Shown here in pieces: positions 8,485 through 17,195 of a stretch of DNA of 33,486 nt. This stretch comes from BD1-7 clade bacterium (lineage in GTDB: Bacteria > Pseudomonadota > Gammaproteobacteria > Pseudomonadales > DT-91): assembly GCA_902705865.1 (NCBI GenBank), contig CACSIO010000062.1, forward strand, positions 13,057 to 46,542, in the 5' to 3' direction. How positions within the stretch are numbered: the first letter of the stretch is position 1; the number at the start of each line of letters is the position of its first letter. The translations under genes were made by a program, and so were the position numbers. Below the pieces are notes generated by a model that saw only the letters and a list, made by a program, of their open reading frames with translations, had not been told where the DNA came from and ran no database searches.

Positions 8485-9078
8485 ATGCCCAAGCCACTCT
8501 CCTCTGCAGATGTTGAAAAGTTTCAAGCAACGTTCTGCGACATAGCATTGACGCTGATTGAAGAAAACGGCATCGATAACACATCACTTCGCAGCATCGC
8601 CAAAGCCTATGGCTGCAGCAGCATGACGCCATATCGTTATTTTAAAGATAAGGAAGAACTGCTGGATATCATCCGAGCGCGGGGATTTAAAACTTTTATT
8701 GATCGCTTGGATGCCATTACCGAAAGTGATTTTCCGGCGATGGAAAAGATGCATGAACTGGCACGAGAATATTTCGAGTTTGCGCTAGAAAAGCACACCC
8801 TGTATCAATTGATGTTCGATCGCAACGCTTACAACCAAACGACTCACCCGCAATTACAAGACCAACTCGATCGTCTTAACAAAGCCTGGGCAAGCAGCGC
8901 CAGAGTAAGCTCAGATGCCGGCGTTAACCGTGTGGATGGCGAGCTGGCCGCCCAGTTATTCTGGGCGGGTATGCATGGGCTGGTAACGCTGCACATTTCG
9001 CAAAGCTTCAACAGCAAGTGGTCGTTTGAGCAGATGGCCACCGAACTGATTGATACTATGTTCCTCGGCTTTGCCTAA
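8485..9078 (+). CDS. TetR/AcrR family transcriptional regulator
   Basis: The 197-residue protein has an N-terminal TetR helix-turn-helix: TSLRSIAKAYGCSSMTPYRYFKDKEELLDII (about residues 33-62, split motif ending in YRYFKDKEEL). A helical ligand-binding domain with a TetR_C-like WAGMHGLVTLHIS segment follows. A TATAAT at 8449-8454 sits 31 bases before the ATG. It converges on the P450-MMPL operon and is the obvious candidate regulator of it, though no experiment supports this. Confidence 0.92.
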   Translation: MPKPLSSADVEKFQATFCDIALTLIEENGIDNTSLRSIAKAYGCSSMTPYRYFKDKEELLDIIRARGFKTFIDRLDAITESDFPAMEKMHELAREYFEFALEKHTLYQLMFDRNAYNQTTHPQLQDQLDRLNKAWASSARVSSDAGVNRVDGELAAQLFWAGMHGLVTLHISQSFNSKWSFEQMATELIDTMFLGFA

Positions 9079-9115
9079 ACCTAATCCGCAACTTACTTCG
9101 CAGTTTAGGTTAGGC
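9073..9115. terminator. Stem-loop between convergent tetR-type and MMPL genes
   Basis: GCCTAA-A-CCTAA (9073-9084) pairs with TTAGGTTAGGC (9105-9115), an 11-bp stem with one bulged A that includes the regulator's stop codon. It could end transcription from both sides, although the T-tract is poor. Confidence 0.4.
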
Positions 9116-9122
9116 GCTAGCG

Positions 9123-11438
9123 TTAGATACTAGATTTTACGCCTTTGCCCTTATCGATAAACATCAGCAGTGCTGGCAATAAGATAAAATCCAGTATCAA
9201 AGCGGCAATCAGAATAATACTCGTCAGCAAGCCTAAATCTGCATTACCGTGAACTTGTGACAAGGTCAAAATGGCAAACCCTGAAGCCAGTGCTGCTGTC
9301 GTTATCCACAGTGGGGTTCCGACATGCTTGAAGGCATAGCGTACGGAATCTTCCGCATCGAGAGCTTCATGTTGACGTGCAAATTGATACTTCGATAAAA
9401 AGTGCACGGTATCATCAACGATAATACCCATCGTAATAATCACGACAGTGGTTAACCCCAAGCCCAGCTCACCGGAAATCACCGCCCACACACCAAAGCC
9501 CACTGCCGCAGGAATGATATTCGGCACAATACTGATCAAACCGTAACGGAAGCTACCCAACACCAGCATTAACACCGCGGATATAATCGCTAGGGCAACA
9601 AAAGAACCCTCAATGCTCGATACCAGGCTGTCGATACTCAGATGCGACCACATAATCGCTAATGATGCCCCCGGGTGGCGCTGATTTTTAGGTAGGTTTT
9701 GCGCCTGCCAATCAGCAACTTTATCTTGCAGGGCGAAGACCTTAGCGGTATCCATACTCTTGGTGGTAATGAGTACACGCGTAGCGGATTTATCCGGCGA
9801 GATCATGTTGTTCAGATCAACACCCAACGGCACGCTCATCTCGTACATCAGCAACAGTTGCGCTGTCAGATCTTTATTATCCGGAATACGATAATACGCA
9901 TCATCATCCCCGTGCATGTTTTTATTCAGGCGTTTGATGGTATCTGTAACCGAATACACACTGGTGACTTCAGGTTGCTCACGTAACCAGCTAACAAACT
10001 TCTCAAGCTCTGCCATATAAGCCGGATCAGTAATACCACCTTCACTATCCGCATTAATGTCGTAATTGACGTTATACAAACCACCAAACTGTTGGTCGAC
10101 AGCTGCGTTATCGGTACGAAACTCATGCGGCTTTTTGATCATTTCACTAAAGCGATCATTGATCGTGTTTTGTGAGGCTAATGCCAGCATCAAAACAGAA
10201 AACACAATGGAGCCAATCAATAAGCCGCGTTGGCGTGCAATAACCCAATTAGCGAGTTTTAACATCGTGGCTTCGGTGTTGGTCTCGGCCTTCTTTGGCT
10301 TACGCACGGGCATAATCGACAGCAACGCAGGCAACACGGTGTAAGAAAATAACCACGCCAACAATACTGACATCGCAGAGGCATTACCCAAATGTGCCGC
10401 TGGCGGTAAATCAGTAAAATTCAGACTTAAAAAGCCTAGCCCGGTCGTTAAGCTGGTAATGCTCACCGGCATGAAATTAACCCGTAAACTCAAGCGAATA
10501 GCCTCGAGTTTATCGTTGCTGTAATAGCTATGCAGAAAGTACGAAATAATATGAATACAATGCGCGATAGCGACCGTGATGCCAATGATCACTGCGTTAA
10601 TCGCCAGGGTCGAATACACGGTTCCGAATAGCGACGAGAAGCCGATCGCACCAATGGTTGCCATGATCGCAATCACAAGGCTGACCGTGACACCGGTAAT
10701 GCTGCGCATCAACACGCCGACCATCACAAACATCAGCAAAAACATCACCGGCACCATGGTGATGATGTCATTGGTTGCGATCGTTAGATTATGGTAGTTA
10801 CTGATGGCGTTACCGGTTACCCACGTTTTAACGCCTGGATAACGGGACTCGATAGATTCTGTTAGCGCGTACACGGCCAGCGCTGATGCAGTTTCTTCGG
10901 CCTGCCCTTCTTCTTGAGTGTCATGGCGGCTGAGTGCTACTGTTATAGATGCATGCGTACCGGCTTTGTTCACCAACCGGTCAATGACATCCGGCGATGC
11001 CATTGCAATACGCTCAATACGCTTGACCGCCTCAGGCGTCAGCGCCTCAGACGAATCATATAACGCATCAATCACAATATCGTCGTCTTCACTGTAGCTG
11101 TATTGAAAGTTCGCTAATGAATCGACACGCAACGCGCCCGGCAACGTCCAGCTTTCTTCCGTTAATGCCATCAATGCAGACAATGCGCTGGGGGTAAACA
11201 GCGTCCCCTCATCTGACGACATCATGATAAACATACGGCTATCCTTGCCGTATTTGTCTTCAACTTCATCAAACTGCTGTAAATAGGGGTAGTCGTCGCT
11301 AAAGAAAGCCCGCGGCGTGCTATCAAACACAAAATGTTTGAAGCCAGTGAAGCTTGCCGCAAACAATACCAGGGCGAGTATCAGCCCGATCCACCGATAT
11401 TGTACGGATAGATTTGCTACCTGTGTGCTGACTTTCAT
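9123..11438 (-). CDS. RND superfamily exporter (MMPL family)
   Basis: The 771-residue protein has the RND/MMPL plan twice: one N-terminal helix (about residues 16-33), a large periplasmic loop, then a five-helix block. The first block holds GITVAIAHCIHIISYF; the second holds GIIVDDTVHFLSKYQFAR with the paired Asp typical of proton-coupled RND helices. Relatives move lipids, sterols or hopanoid-type molecules across the inner membrane. GGGGGA precedes the ATG. The gene starts 48 bases after the P450 stop, which suggests one transcript and a shared hydrophobic substrate. Confidence 0.92.
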   Translation of the reverse strand: MKVSTQVANLSVQYRWIGLILALVLFAASFTGFKHFVFDSTPRAFFSDDYPYLQQFDEVEDKYGKDSRMFIMMSSDEGTLFTPSALSALMALTEESWTLPGALRVDSLANFQYSYSEDDDIVIDALYDSSEALTPEAVKRIERIAMASPDVIDRLVNKAGTHASITVALSRHDTQEEGQAEETASALAVYALTESIESRYPGVKTWVTGNAISNYHNLTIATNDIITMVPVMFLLMFVMVGVLMRSITGVTVSLVIAIMATIGAIGFSSLFGTVYSTLAINAVIIGITVAIAHCIHIISYFLHSYYSNDKLEAIRLSLRVNFMPVSITSLTTGLGFLSLNFTDLPPAAHLGNASAMSVLLAWLFSYTVLPALLSIMPVRKPKKAETNTEATMLKLANWVIARQRGLLIGSIVFSVLMLALASQNTINDRFSEMIKKPHEFRTDNAAVDQQFGGLYNVNYDINADSEGGITDPAYMAELEKFVSWLREQPEVTSVYSVTDTIKRLNKNMHGDDDAYYRIPDNKDLTAQLLLMYEMSVPLGVDLNNMISPDKSATRVLITTKSMDTAKVFALQDKVADWQAQNLPKNQRHPGASLAIMWSHLSIDSLVSSIEGSFVALAIISAVLMLVLGSFRYGLISIVPNIIPAAVGFGVWAVISGELGLGLTTVVIITMGIIVDDTVHFLSKYQFARQHEALDAEDSVRYAFKHVGTPLWITTAALASGFAILTLSQVHGNADLGLLTSIILIAALILDFILLPALLMFIDKGKGVKSSI

Positions 11439-11486
11439 GAATCCCCCGGTCGTTTAATGCACTTTTGTTATTGCCTAACAGCGTCT

Positions 11487-12749
11487 TTATTCATGACTTC
11501 GGATCATCATGCAAGTCATCTTGCGGTTAATGAAATCTTTTTCATATTTGGGTTCGCCTAAAAGCTCAGGGTTAGGTACCTTCTCGAGGAACTTTTGTAA
11601 GAAGATCCGGCCAATGGTTTTTGCCAATGACGCGCCCACGCAAAAGTGACTGCCAGCACCAAAAACCCAAGTATCCTTCAGGTTTTTACGATGGATATCA
11701 AAGGTAAACGGATCCGGAAACACCGAAGGATCAAGGTTGGCCGTATTGACGTTGAACTTGATCATATCGCCCTTGGCAATCTTCTCACCGCATAATTCGA
11801 GATCTTCTTTGGCGAAACGGATGCCGCCACTGTGAGCAAAGTAGTTCACACGATTGGATTCAGTCACGGTATTGTCGATCAACGATGGATCTGCCTTTAA
11901 CTCGGCAATAACCTCGGGATGCTGCACGATGGTATAAATAACGGAGTTAATAAAATGTGTCGTCGTATCCGGCCCAGCGGTTAACAGTGAGGCTACAAAG
12001 GCCATAACTTCATCAATCGACAGACGATCGCCATCTTCATCGGCAGTTTGAATCAGGGTTGAGATAAAATCATCACGCGGGTTGTCGCGACGATCTTGGA
12101 TAACGGATTTAACGATACGAATACCTTCAAATGCCAACGCAGGATCAGGTGCTTCAGTCGGCATATACGTCGCTAAGATCGCTTCGGCCAAACCTTTAAA
12201 TTCGCGCTGGAAATTCGTAGGAACGCCAACTAGTTCAGCAATAATCTTTAACGGAACCTCTTTAGAAACCTCGACCAGGTTGAAATCGCCCGTCGCGTTT
12301 TCCAATGCTTCATCCACGATTCGGCTGATCGCATCTTCCATTTTAACCACGTTACGCGGCAAAAACGCTGGCTGTACCAAGCGGCGAATCCGCATATGAT
12401 CAGCACTCGGCAGCACAATTAAAAGATTGGCTAGGAGCTTTTCGAGCGCGTTTTGTTCATCGTCCGGGATCGGCTCAGGGGCGAACCGCCAGTCACTGAA
12501 ATTCAGGCTGAATTTGTCGCTGCGCGCCATATCAAAAGTTTCTTTCTTATCTTGCGAGCAGACCCAAGCCGCAATTTGCGGGCAGAAAAAGATCTGATGG
12601 TTTCTACGCATCTCATCAAGAACGGGGTTTGGGTTGACATAAAGCCCTTTGGTATCGTTCGGGTTGAAACCACGAAACGTCGGTTTAGTGAACGAATTCT
12701 TGATCGAATAAGCGGCAATACGGCATTTGGTCGCGAAAGATAACTGCAT
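11487..12749 (-). CDS. Cytochrome P450
   Basis: The 420-residue soluble bacterial P450 has the heme motif FGAGSHFCVG (about 363-372, Cys370 the axial ligand). The I-helix oxygen-binding motif is AGPDTTTH (258-265), the K-helix ExxR is ESNR (297-300), and the C-helix heme contact is HMRIRRLVQPAF. It inserts oxygen into a hydrophobic substrate and needs a ferredoxin and reductase, which are not nearby. The downstream MMPL exporter suggests lipid or terpenoid chemistry (inference). GGAACC precedes the ATG by about 8 nt. Confidence 0.95.
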   Translation of the reverse strand: MQLSFATKCRIAAYSIKNSFTKPTFRGFNPNDTKGLYVNPNPVLDEMRRNHQIFFCPQIAAWVCSQDKKETFDMARSDKFSLNFSDWRFAPEPIPDDEQNALEKLLANLLIVLPSADHMRIRRLVQPAFLPRNVVKMEDAISRIVDEALENATGDFNLVEVSKEVPLKIIAELVGVPTNFQREFKGLAEAILATYMPTEAPDPALAFEGIRIVKSVIQDRRDNPRDDFISTLIQTADEDGDRLSIDEVMAFVASLLTAGPDTTTHFINSVIYTIVQHPEVIAELKADPSLIDNTVTESNRVNYFAHSGGIRFAKEDLELCGEKIAKGDMIKFNVNTANLDPSVFPDPFTFDIHRKNLKDTWVFGAGSHFCVGASLAKTIGRIFLQKFLEKVPNPELLGEPKYEKDFINRKMTCMMIRSHE

Positions 12750-12792
12750 GTTTTAGGTTCCGGAATAGAGCTTGACCTCAGAAATTGCGCAC

Positions 12793-12821
12793 ATTCTACA
12801 TTTTTTAAATTTACAGTGTAA
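12793..12821 (-). promoter_or_regulatory. Promoter with overlapping dyad upstream of P450-MMPL
   Basis: On the minus strand TTACAC (12821-12816) and TAGAAT (12798-12793) are separated by exactly 17 bp, a good sigma70 promoter 44 bases before the P450 ATG. The 11-bp palindrome TTACAGTGTAA (12811-12821) covers the -35, with a further GTTACA copy beside it. A repressor such as the TetR protein at 8485 could bind here. Confidence 0.5.
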
Positions 12822-13150
12822 GTTACAAATTCACCATTAACTCGAATCAACAGGTTTTCTAAGTGAGTAAACGACAAAAAAACCGCGATTTTATTACAGA
12901 AATGAATGATATCAATGACTTGGCGTGCTTTTCAGTGATAGCACTAATGGCATTCTGAGAATATTGGCGGAACAATCTAAAAGGATATCTAGAGGGTTAT
13001 CTGAGGGGCTCGTGTGTAAGAAATAACAACCGCTATTGCAGAAGTGGTTAACGTACACCCCTCGCTCCAGCAACTCGGATGTTGCGATGGTGCATTAAGC
13101 CATCTCCTCGCCATGTTAATAACATAGCGAAGAGATAGATTACTAAACAC
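12822..13150. other. Intergenic, no gene seen
   Basis: AT-rich in its first part. I find no coding frame with start and ribosome binding site and no terminator for the minus-strand gene ending at 13151. Confidence 0.5.
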
Positions 13151-13663
13151 TTACTCAGGCATTTGCCCACCGAGCTCCAACAGACGCTCAACAGTACTTC
13201 CTTGCATCAAGCTGTAAGTAATGTTGACCGTCTCCTCAACAACGATATCCAGCTCGAACTCTACCTCAACCGAATTTGTTCCATCCACATTCACCAGTTG
13301 CAACTGGATCGGCTCACCTACTTTAATATAGCTACAATAGTCAGCACTATCTTCATGACATTTGGTCGGCGTAATTGTACCAGCCCATACACCTCCACTG
13401 TTTTGCACAGCCAATGTCGTATCCATTGTTAACCCAAGAATACTGGGTACAGTTAACTTATTGGAATCATATATCGTATATTCATTACCCTCTGAACCCG
13501 ACAACCAGGTACCGGTTCCAATACCGGTACCCAAAGCTAGCCCGCCAATATAAATAATTGATGCTGACGTATGCTCACCTGAATCATCGGCCCACACGGC
13601 GCCGGAGAGTGAAAGTAGTGTTGAAGCCGTCCCTGCAAACAGCGCCTAGGTCAGTAAACTCAT
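13151..13663 (-). pseudogene. Exported protein gene with an amber stop inside its signal peptide
   Basis: From ATG 13663, with GAGGA about 7 nt upstream, the frame reads MSLLT, then TAG (13648-13646), then continues in the same frame as ALFAGTASTLLSLSGAVWADDS. That is a complete signal-peptide core and an AXA-like cleavage site. The following 145 codons are intact to 13151. The mature part is polar, beta-rich, with two Cys, and is not a family I recognise. After the TAG the only in-frame start is GTG 13597, which would delete the signal peptide. A single change (for example CAG to TAG) explains the break. Alternatives are a base-calling error or amber read-through. Confidence 0.7.
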
Positions 13664-14114
13664 AGCTACATCCTCTTTAATATAAGCTGAGCAACAAAGC
13701 TCACAACCCGCTGCCAATCAGTCGTCTGCGAAATCCGTTGCGCAATATTGAAGGGCGGAGTCGCCCCGTGGTATGGCCAAGATGCAAGTGCAGTGAGTTT
13801 TATTCAGGCGAATTGATCAAAGGAGGCGAATCAAATACGAGGGGTATTGAATTTTCAAAAACAGTGACAAGTGTCACAAATAGATTGCAGTGATAACAAT
13901 TTTTTTCGCTAAAAATCTACTTCTTTTGAAATATCAAATAGTGGACCAATAGCTGCCTGGAACGATTGTAAAACTAGAATTAGACTGCGAGAGCGCTCAG
14001 GGAGAGTGAAGAGCTAATTGCTGCCGCCAAATCTCGCAATAATATAAACTACACCTTGAGTGTCAATGCGATTTTTACAGATTAGCGGCAACAAAAACGT
14101 TTTTTATCAAACCA
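13664..14114. other. Intergenic; one short dyad, no gene
   Basis: No coding frame is supported. A 14-bp dyad GTGACAAGTGTCAC lies at 13864-13877, about 200 bases upstream of the broken gene. AT-rich sequence follows. The dyad is operator-like but cannot be assigned. Confidence 0.4.
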
Positions 14115-14468
14115 TTACATGCATTTATACGCTTTGCCGACCAAAGTGATTTTTGTGGTTCCCCAAGATTTATCCGCTGAAGCATGTACAGAATCTTGAA
14201 TGACGACGAGATTCGCGCCGGCATGATAAGCCTTGTTACGAAGGTCATTTCTTGCGCCCATCGCTAGATTTTCATCACTGGTGAAATCGCCCGAGACCAT
14301 GTTGCCTTGCGAGCCAGTCAGCTCAGTTACAAATGTACACTGACGATTTTCTTGCATTTCGTTCGTCAACTCGACTTGTTCAGCACCCGATTCAACTCGC
14401 TTTGCCGCGCAGCCACCGATTAACAAAGCCGCTAAAATCCCGATCGATAATTTACTGTTTTTCATCAT
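14115..14468 (-). CDS. DUF4156 family lipoprotein
   Basis: The signal peptide ends in the lipobox IGGC (residues 17-20). The rest has the DUF4156 signature: an early polar stretch with one Cys, VTELTGSQGN, then LAMGARNDLRNKAYHAGANLVVI, where the GARNDLRNKA helix is the hallmark, and a C-terminal KAYKC. Two Cys in the mature part may pair. It acts in the envelope; its function is unknown. ATGs at 14468 and 14465 are both possible starts. Confidence 0.88.
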   Translation of the reverse strand: MMKNSKLSIGILAALLIGGCAAKRVESGAEQVELTNEMQENRQCTFVTELTGSQGNMVSGDFTSDENLAMGARNDLRNKAYHAGANLVVIQDSVHASADKSWGTTKITLVGKAYKCM

Positions 14469-14712
14469 TCCTATCCGACATTGATTTAAACGGTTTATTA
14501 TCGACGGCGAGTGACGCAGAAATATGCATATTCCGAATAGAACCTGAATAATTTACCGCGTTACATTGATGCATGAATCAATACGCTTTACCGCATATCG
14601 CAATCGACCAGACATTCAGTCGATACGTGTTGAACCCGCGTGTTTTCGCTAGGTCTCAAACAACGCAACACGCAATGGATGCCCACTATCACTGAAAGCG
14701 CACGAGGGATTT

Positions 14713-15804
14713 GTGATACGCGATAGCTACGAAGCCTGCTCAAGATCCGGAATGCCCATCAAGCATGCCCGCTGTTTTCAGCGTGTTGCCGATTCGTTGC
14801 AATGCGTGATCGCCAGCCGATCCGTGGGCCGCTATGCAACGGGATTGATCATGGAGGGATATGCGTCCAAGGGCTTTCATGTCAAAGCGAAATCCTGCAA
14901 TTGGGGGCCAATGGCCGGTTTTGTTTTGGCCGACCCACGTTTCACCAAACGCGGGGGGTCTATCGAGGCACGTGGCTCACAACGCAAAGATGTACACACC
15001 GCCCTGCATCGATATCATGCCGGTCAAATACAGGTTTTCATCTCTGAAAATCGACGCAAAGACCTTGAACAAATGCACTGTATGACACGCATCGGCGGCA
15101 AGATTAATGCCATGCGTTATTCAGCCGTTTCGCCCGATGGTGCAAGAATGGAATTCGTCTTGAAGCGCACAATGAATGCTCCCGGAGCTTGTGGTCAACA
15201 GTTGTGGGGCGTGTTTTACGGTGCCAATGAAGTTGCTTTGCCATCAGCACCAGACCAACCATCCTCAGCAACTGGCGACGATCTGTTACCCGTGTTGGCT
15301 CTTGTTGACCCAATGTGCAGCCCTTCTCTGACTGGATTATATCGCTCGGCCATGACCGGCGATTACGATCTGTGGGCGGTATTTCCGCGAGCCACAGTCT
15401 ACAGCCCTAGCGATGCCGATCGCCGGCCAGTGCCGAGATCGAACCGACATGTGGTGTCTATCCGGGAGTTTATCCGTCATGAAGATCCGCATATGGGCAA
15501 TATTACTCAACGCATTGCTATCACTGTGAAAGGTGCTCTAAATCTTGCGATACAACGCGCCGGATACACCGGCGGTGATATGGTACATCACAGCGATGAA
15601 GCCGGCAGGCCGCTGGTTTCTGAAGTTGAACTGGAGTTTATTGCGTTTATCCCCGGCCAACGCGATGCAGTATTTATCGATAGCCTAGATGACCTGAAGG
15701 AGTTTTTTGACAACGTAATACGTGAATACCACATTACCTTCAATCCGGGTTGGCAGGGACAACTGGGGTTTTCGGCGACGCCGCTGGGGAATTGGGAGAT
15801 ATAG
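14713..15804 (+). CDS. ExoY-like nucleotidyl cyclase (edema factor/CyaA class II), stand-alone
   Basis: The 363-residue protein aligns along its length with Pseudomonas ExoY (378 aa) and the catalytic cores of CyaA and edema factor. It shares a GMPIKHA helix and SKGFHVKAKSCNWGPMAGF with the phosphate-binding Lys53 and Lys60. The metal-binding pair is Asp217/Asp219 in MTGDYDLWAVFP. The switch region is GNITQRI then MVHHSDEAGRP with catalytic His293. A late EYHITFNPGW block follows. Such enzymes make cAMP, cGMP or other cyclic nucleotides inside host cells after activation by a host protein (actin or calmodulin). The conserved ribose-contacting Asn is replaced by Arg299. The N-terminus is about 25-30 residues shorter than ExoY. 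GTG 14713 follows GAGGG at short spacing. No secretion genes or chaperone are nearby. Confidence 0.9.
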   Translation: MIRDSYEACSRSGMPIKHARCFQRVADSLQCVIASRSVGRYATGLIMEGYASKGFHVKAKSCNWGPMAGFVLADPRFTKRGGSIEARGSQRKDVHTALHRYHAGQIQVFISENRRKDLEQMHCMTRIGGKINAMRYSAVSPDGARMEFVLKRTMNAPGACGQQLWGVFYGANEVALPSAPDQPSSATGDDLLPVLALVDPMCSPSLTGLYRSAMTGDYDLWAVFPRATVYSPSDADRRPVPRSNRHVVSIREFIRHEDPHMGNITQRIAITVKGALNLAIQRAGYTGGDMVHHSDEAGRPLVSEVELEFIAFIPGQRDAVFIDSLDDLKEFFDNVIREYHITFNPGWQGQLGFSATPLGNWEI

Positions 15805-15807
15805 ACA

Positions 15808-15853
15808 CGAGGAAATACCTCGCCTGTTTCAGGCTAACCGCCTCGGATTAGCC
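15808..15853. terminator. Two stem-loops between convergent genes
   Basis: CGAGG-AAATA-CCTCG (15808-15822), then GGCTAA (15832-15837) pairing with TTAGCC (15848-15853). They separate the cyclase gene from the gene on the other strand. T-runs are lacking, so termination by them is only plausible. Confidence 0.35.
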
Positions 15854-15864
15854 GCGCCACTCGA

Positions 15865-16341
15865 TCAACATAGCCAGCGATCCATGTGCGGATAACACGT
15901 CTCTCCTGAAGCGCGAGCAAGTTGTTTCCATTCAAGAATGGGTAAACCGATATAGATGCCGAGTTCGAATTGCTCGCTTAACCAATCGCCTTCGCCTTTG
16001 TAACCACCTTGATGAAATAACTGCTCCACCGGAAACCCAATGAAACAACTCGCCGCGTACGACCAGGCTATCGCTCCCATTTCCATCCCCCCATCGTCAC
16101 CAGCATCACCAGCATCACCTGACATGGATACGCGCTCATCTTCCTTTAGCAGTGCCAGATGTCCGGCTTCGTGAAGAATATCGCCGGGGTATGCGAGCTG
16201 CTCAAGATCAACCAAGATTCCACCGTTATGGCAACAAACGCCGGGTAGAAAAGTATCCTGGGTTAACGACGTCAGCTCGATACCTAAGCCGATTTCGTTT
16301 AGAAAACTCACGATAGTATTCACGAAATTTTCTGGTTTCAT
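15865..16341 (-). CDS. Small protein with an HEAGH zinc-protease-like motif
   Basis: The 158-residue soluble protein contains DILHEAGHLALL (about residues 54-65), an HExxH motif of the kind used to hold zinc. A Gly/Asp-rich insert encoded by a short repeat (DAGDAGDD) follows, then a helical C-terminus with EQFELGIYIG. No signal peptide or membrane helix is evident. It resembles small conserved hypotheticals with this motif; peptidase activity is not shown. It converges with the ExoY-like gene, with 60 bases between stops. Confidence 0.7.
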   Translation of the reverse strand: MKPENFVNTIVSFLNEIGLGIELTSLTQDTFLPGVCCHNGGILVDLEQLAYPGDILHEAGHLALLKEDERVSMSGDAGDAGDDGGMEMGAIAWSYAASCFIGFPVEQLFHQGGYKGEGDWLSEQFELGIYIGLPILEWKQLARASGETCYPHMDRWLC

Positions 16342-16582
16342 ATGTGTATTCCTTTACTGACATCCATGTTTCAAACAGCGATGATCCAGATCACGATATC
16401 TTTGTGGCACACAAGAAACAATACATCTGCATTTTTGGATTTGATACGGTCTAACGCACAAACACGCCAAACAATCGCGCAAGTGCTCTGGCAATGTATG
16501 CTCATGCATCAATTTGCGATATTTTCTATGCGTTAGGTTTATTTTTCGTTTGAGTAATCAGTCGAACAACAAAAGGGTCACT

Positions 16583-17146
16583 ATGAAATGTTCTGTGTTT
16601 ATTGCAACGAGTGCCGATGGATACATCGCCACACCAGAAGGCGGTGTTGACTGGCTCCAAACCGCCGGTAACCCGAAGGCAGAAATGGGCAATAACGCCG
16701 ACATGGGATTTAACGCATTTATCGATTCTGTCGATTGCATGATCATGGGGCGAAAATGCATGGAAGTTATCGCTGCGATGCATCTTACCCCAGAGCAATG
16801 GCCCTATCGCGATCTACCCATTGTTGTATTGAGTAAAACTGTGCGGAAGCCGCTAAAAGGCCTCGGCTACCACGCAGAGATATTTGCAAGTGACATTGGT
16901 GACCTGATCAAAGACCTTGAAGGCCGCGGGTTAAAACATGCATACGTAGATGGCGGAGCAACCATTACGTCTTTTATTAATCGTCGGTTAATCAATGAGA
17001 TGACCATCACCCAAGCGCCGATTCTACTAGGCAATGGCATTCCATTATTTGGAACACTTGAACACAGCGTAATGCTTGAAAAACCCGAGTCAATGGTATT
17101 CCCGAATGGCTTTATTCAGTACACCTATAGCGTCGGGTATACGTGA
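16583..17146 (+). CDS. RibD C-terminal / dihydrofolate reductase-fold protein
   Basis: ATG 16583 has AGGG about 6 nt upstream; the longer frame from 16514 is rejected. The 187-residue product has the family order: MKCSVFIATSADGYIA, GGVDWL, then MIMGRKCMEV (the NADPH-binding GRxTxE position), PIVVLSKT, the AYVDGGATITSFINRRLI helix, and ITQAPILLGNGIPLF. It should be an NADPH-dependent reductase. RibD_C family members outside riboflavin operons have unknown substrates, and no rib genes are here. Confidence 0.9.
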   Translation: MKCSVFIATSADGYIATPEGGVDWLQTAGNPKAEMGNNADMGFNAFIDSVDCMIMGRKCMEVIAAMHLTPEQWPYRDLPIVVLSKTVRKPLKGLGYHAEIFASDIGDLIKDLEGRGLKHAYVDGGATITSFINRRLINEMTITQAPILLGNGIPLFGTLEHSVMLEKPESMVFPNGFIQYTYSVGYT

Positions 17147-17195
17147 CTCCCCCGTCATGCTCGACACCCCGGCTGGCCCTAAAAGATTTTTCAGA

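Noticed and set aside
9699..10797. Several plus-strand frames of 60-95 codons
   Set aside because: They are antisense to the MMPL exporter, whose frame and motifs are continuous.
13864..13877. GTGACAAGTGTCAC as a Crp site
   Set aside because: The half-site spacing does not fit TGTGA-N6-TCACA; kept only as an unassigned dyad.
14802..15085. Two overlapping plus-strand frames of 74-81 codons
   Set aside because: They are shifted frames inside the ExoY-like gene, which carries the family motifs.
16342..16536. A 64-codon plus-strand frame
   Set aside because: No ribosome site and no recognisable product; the stretch is a divergent promoter region.
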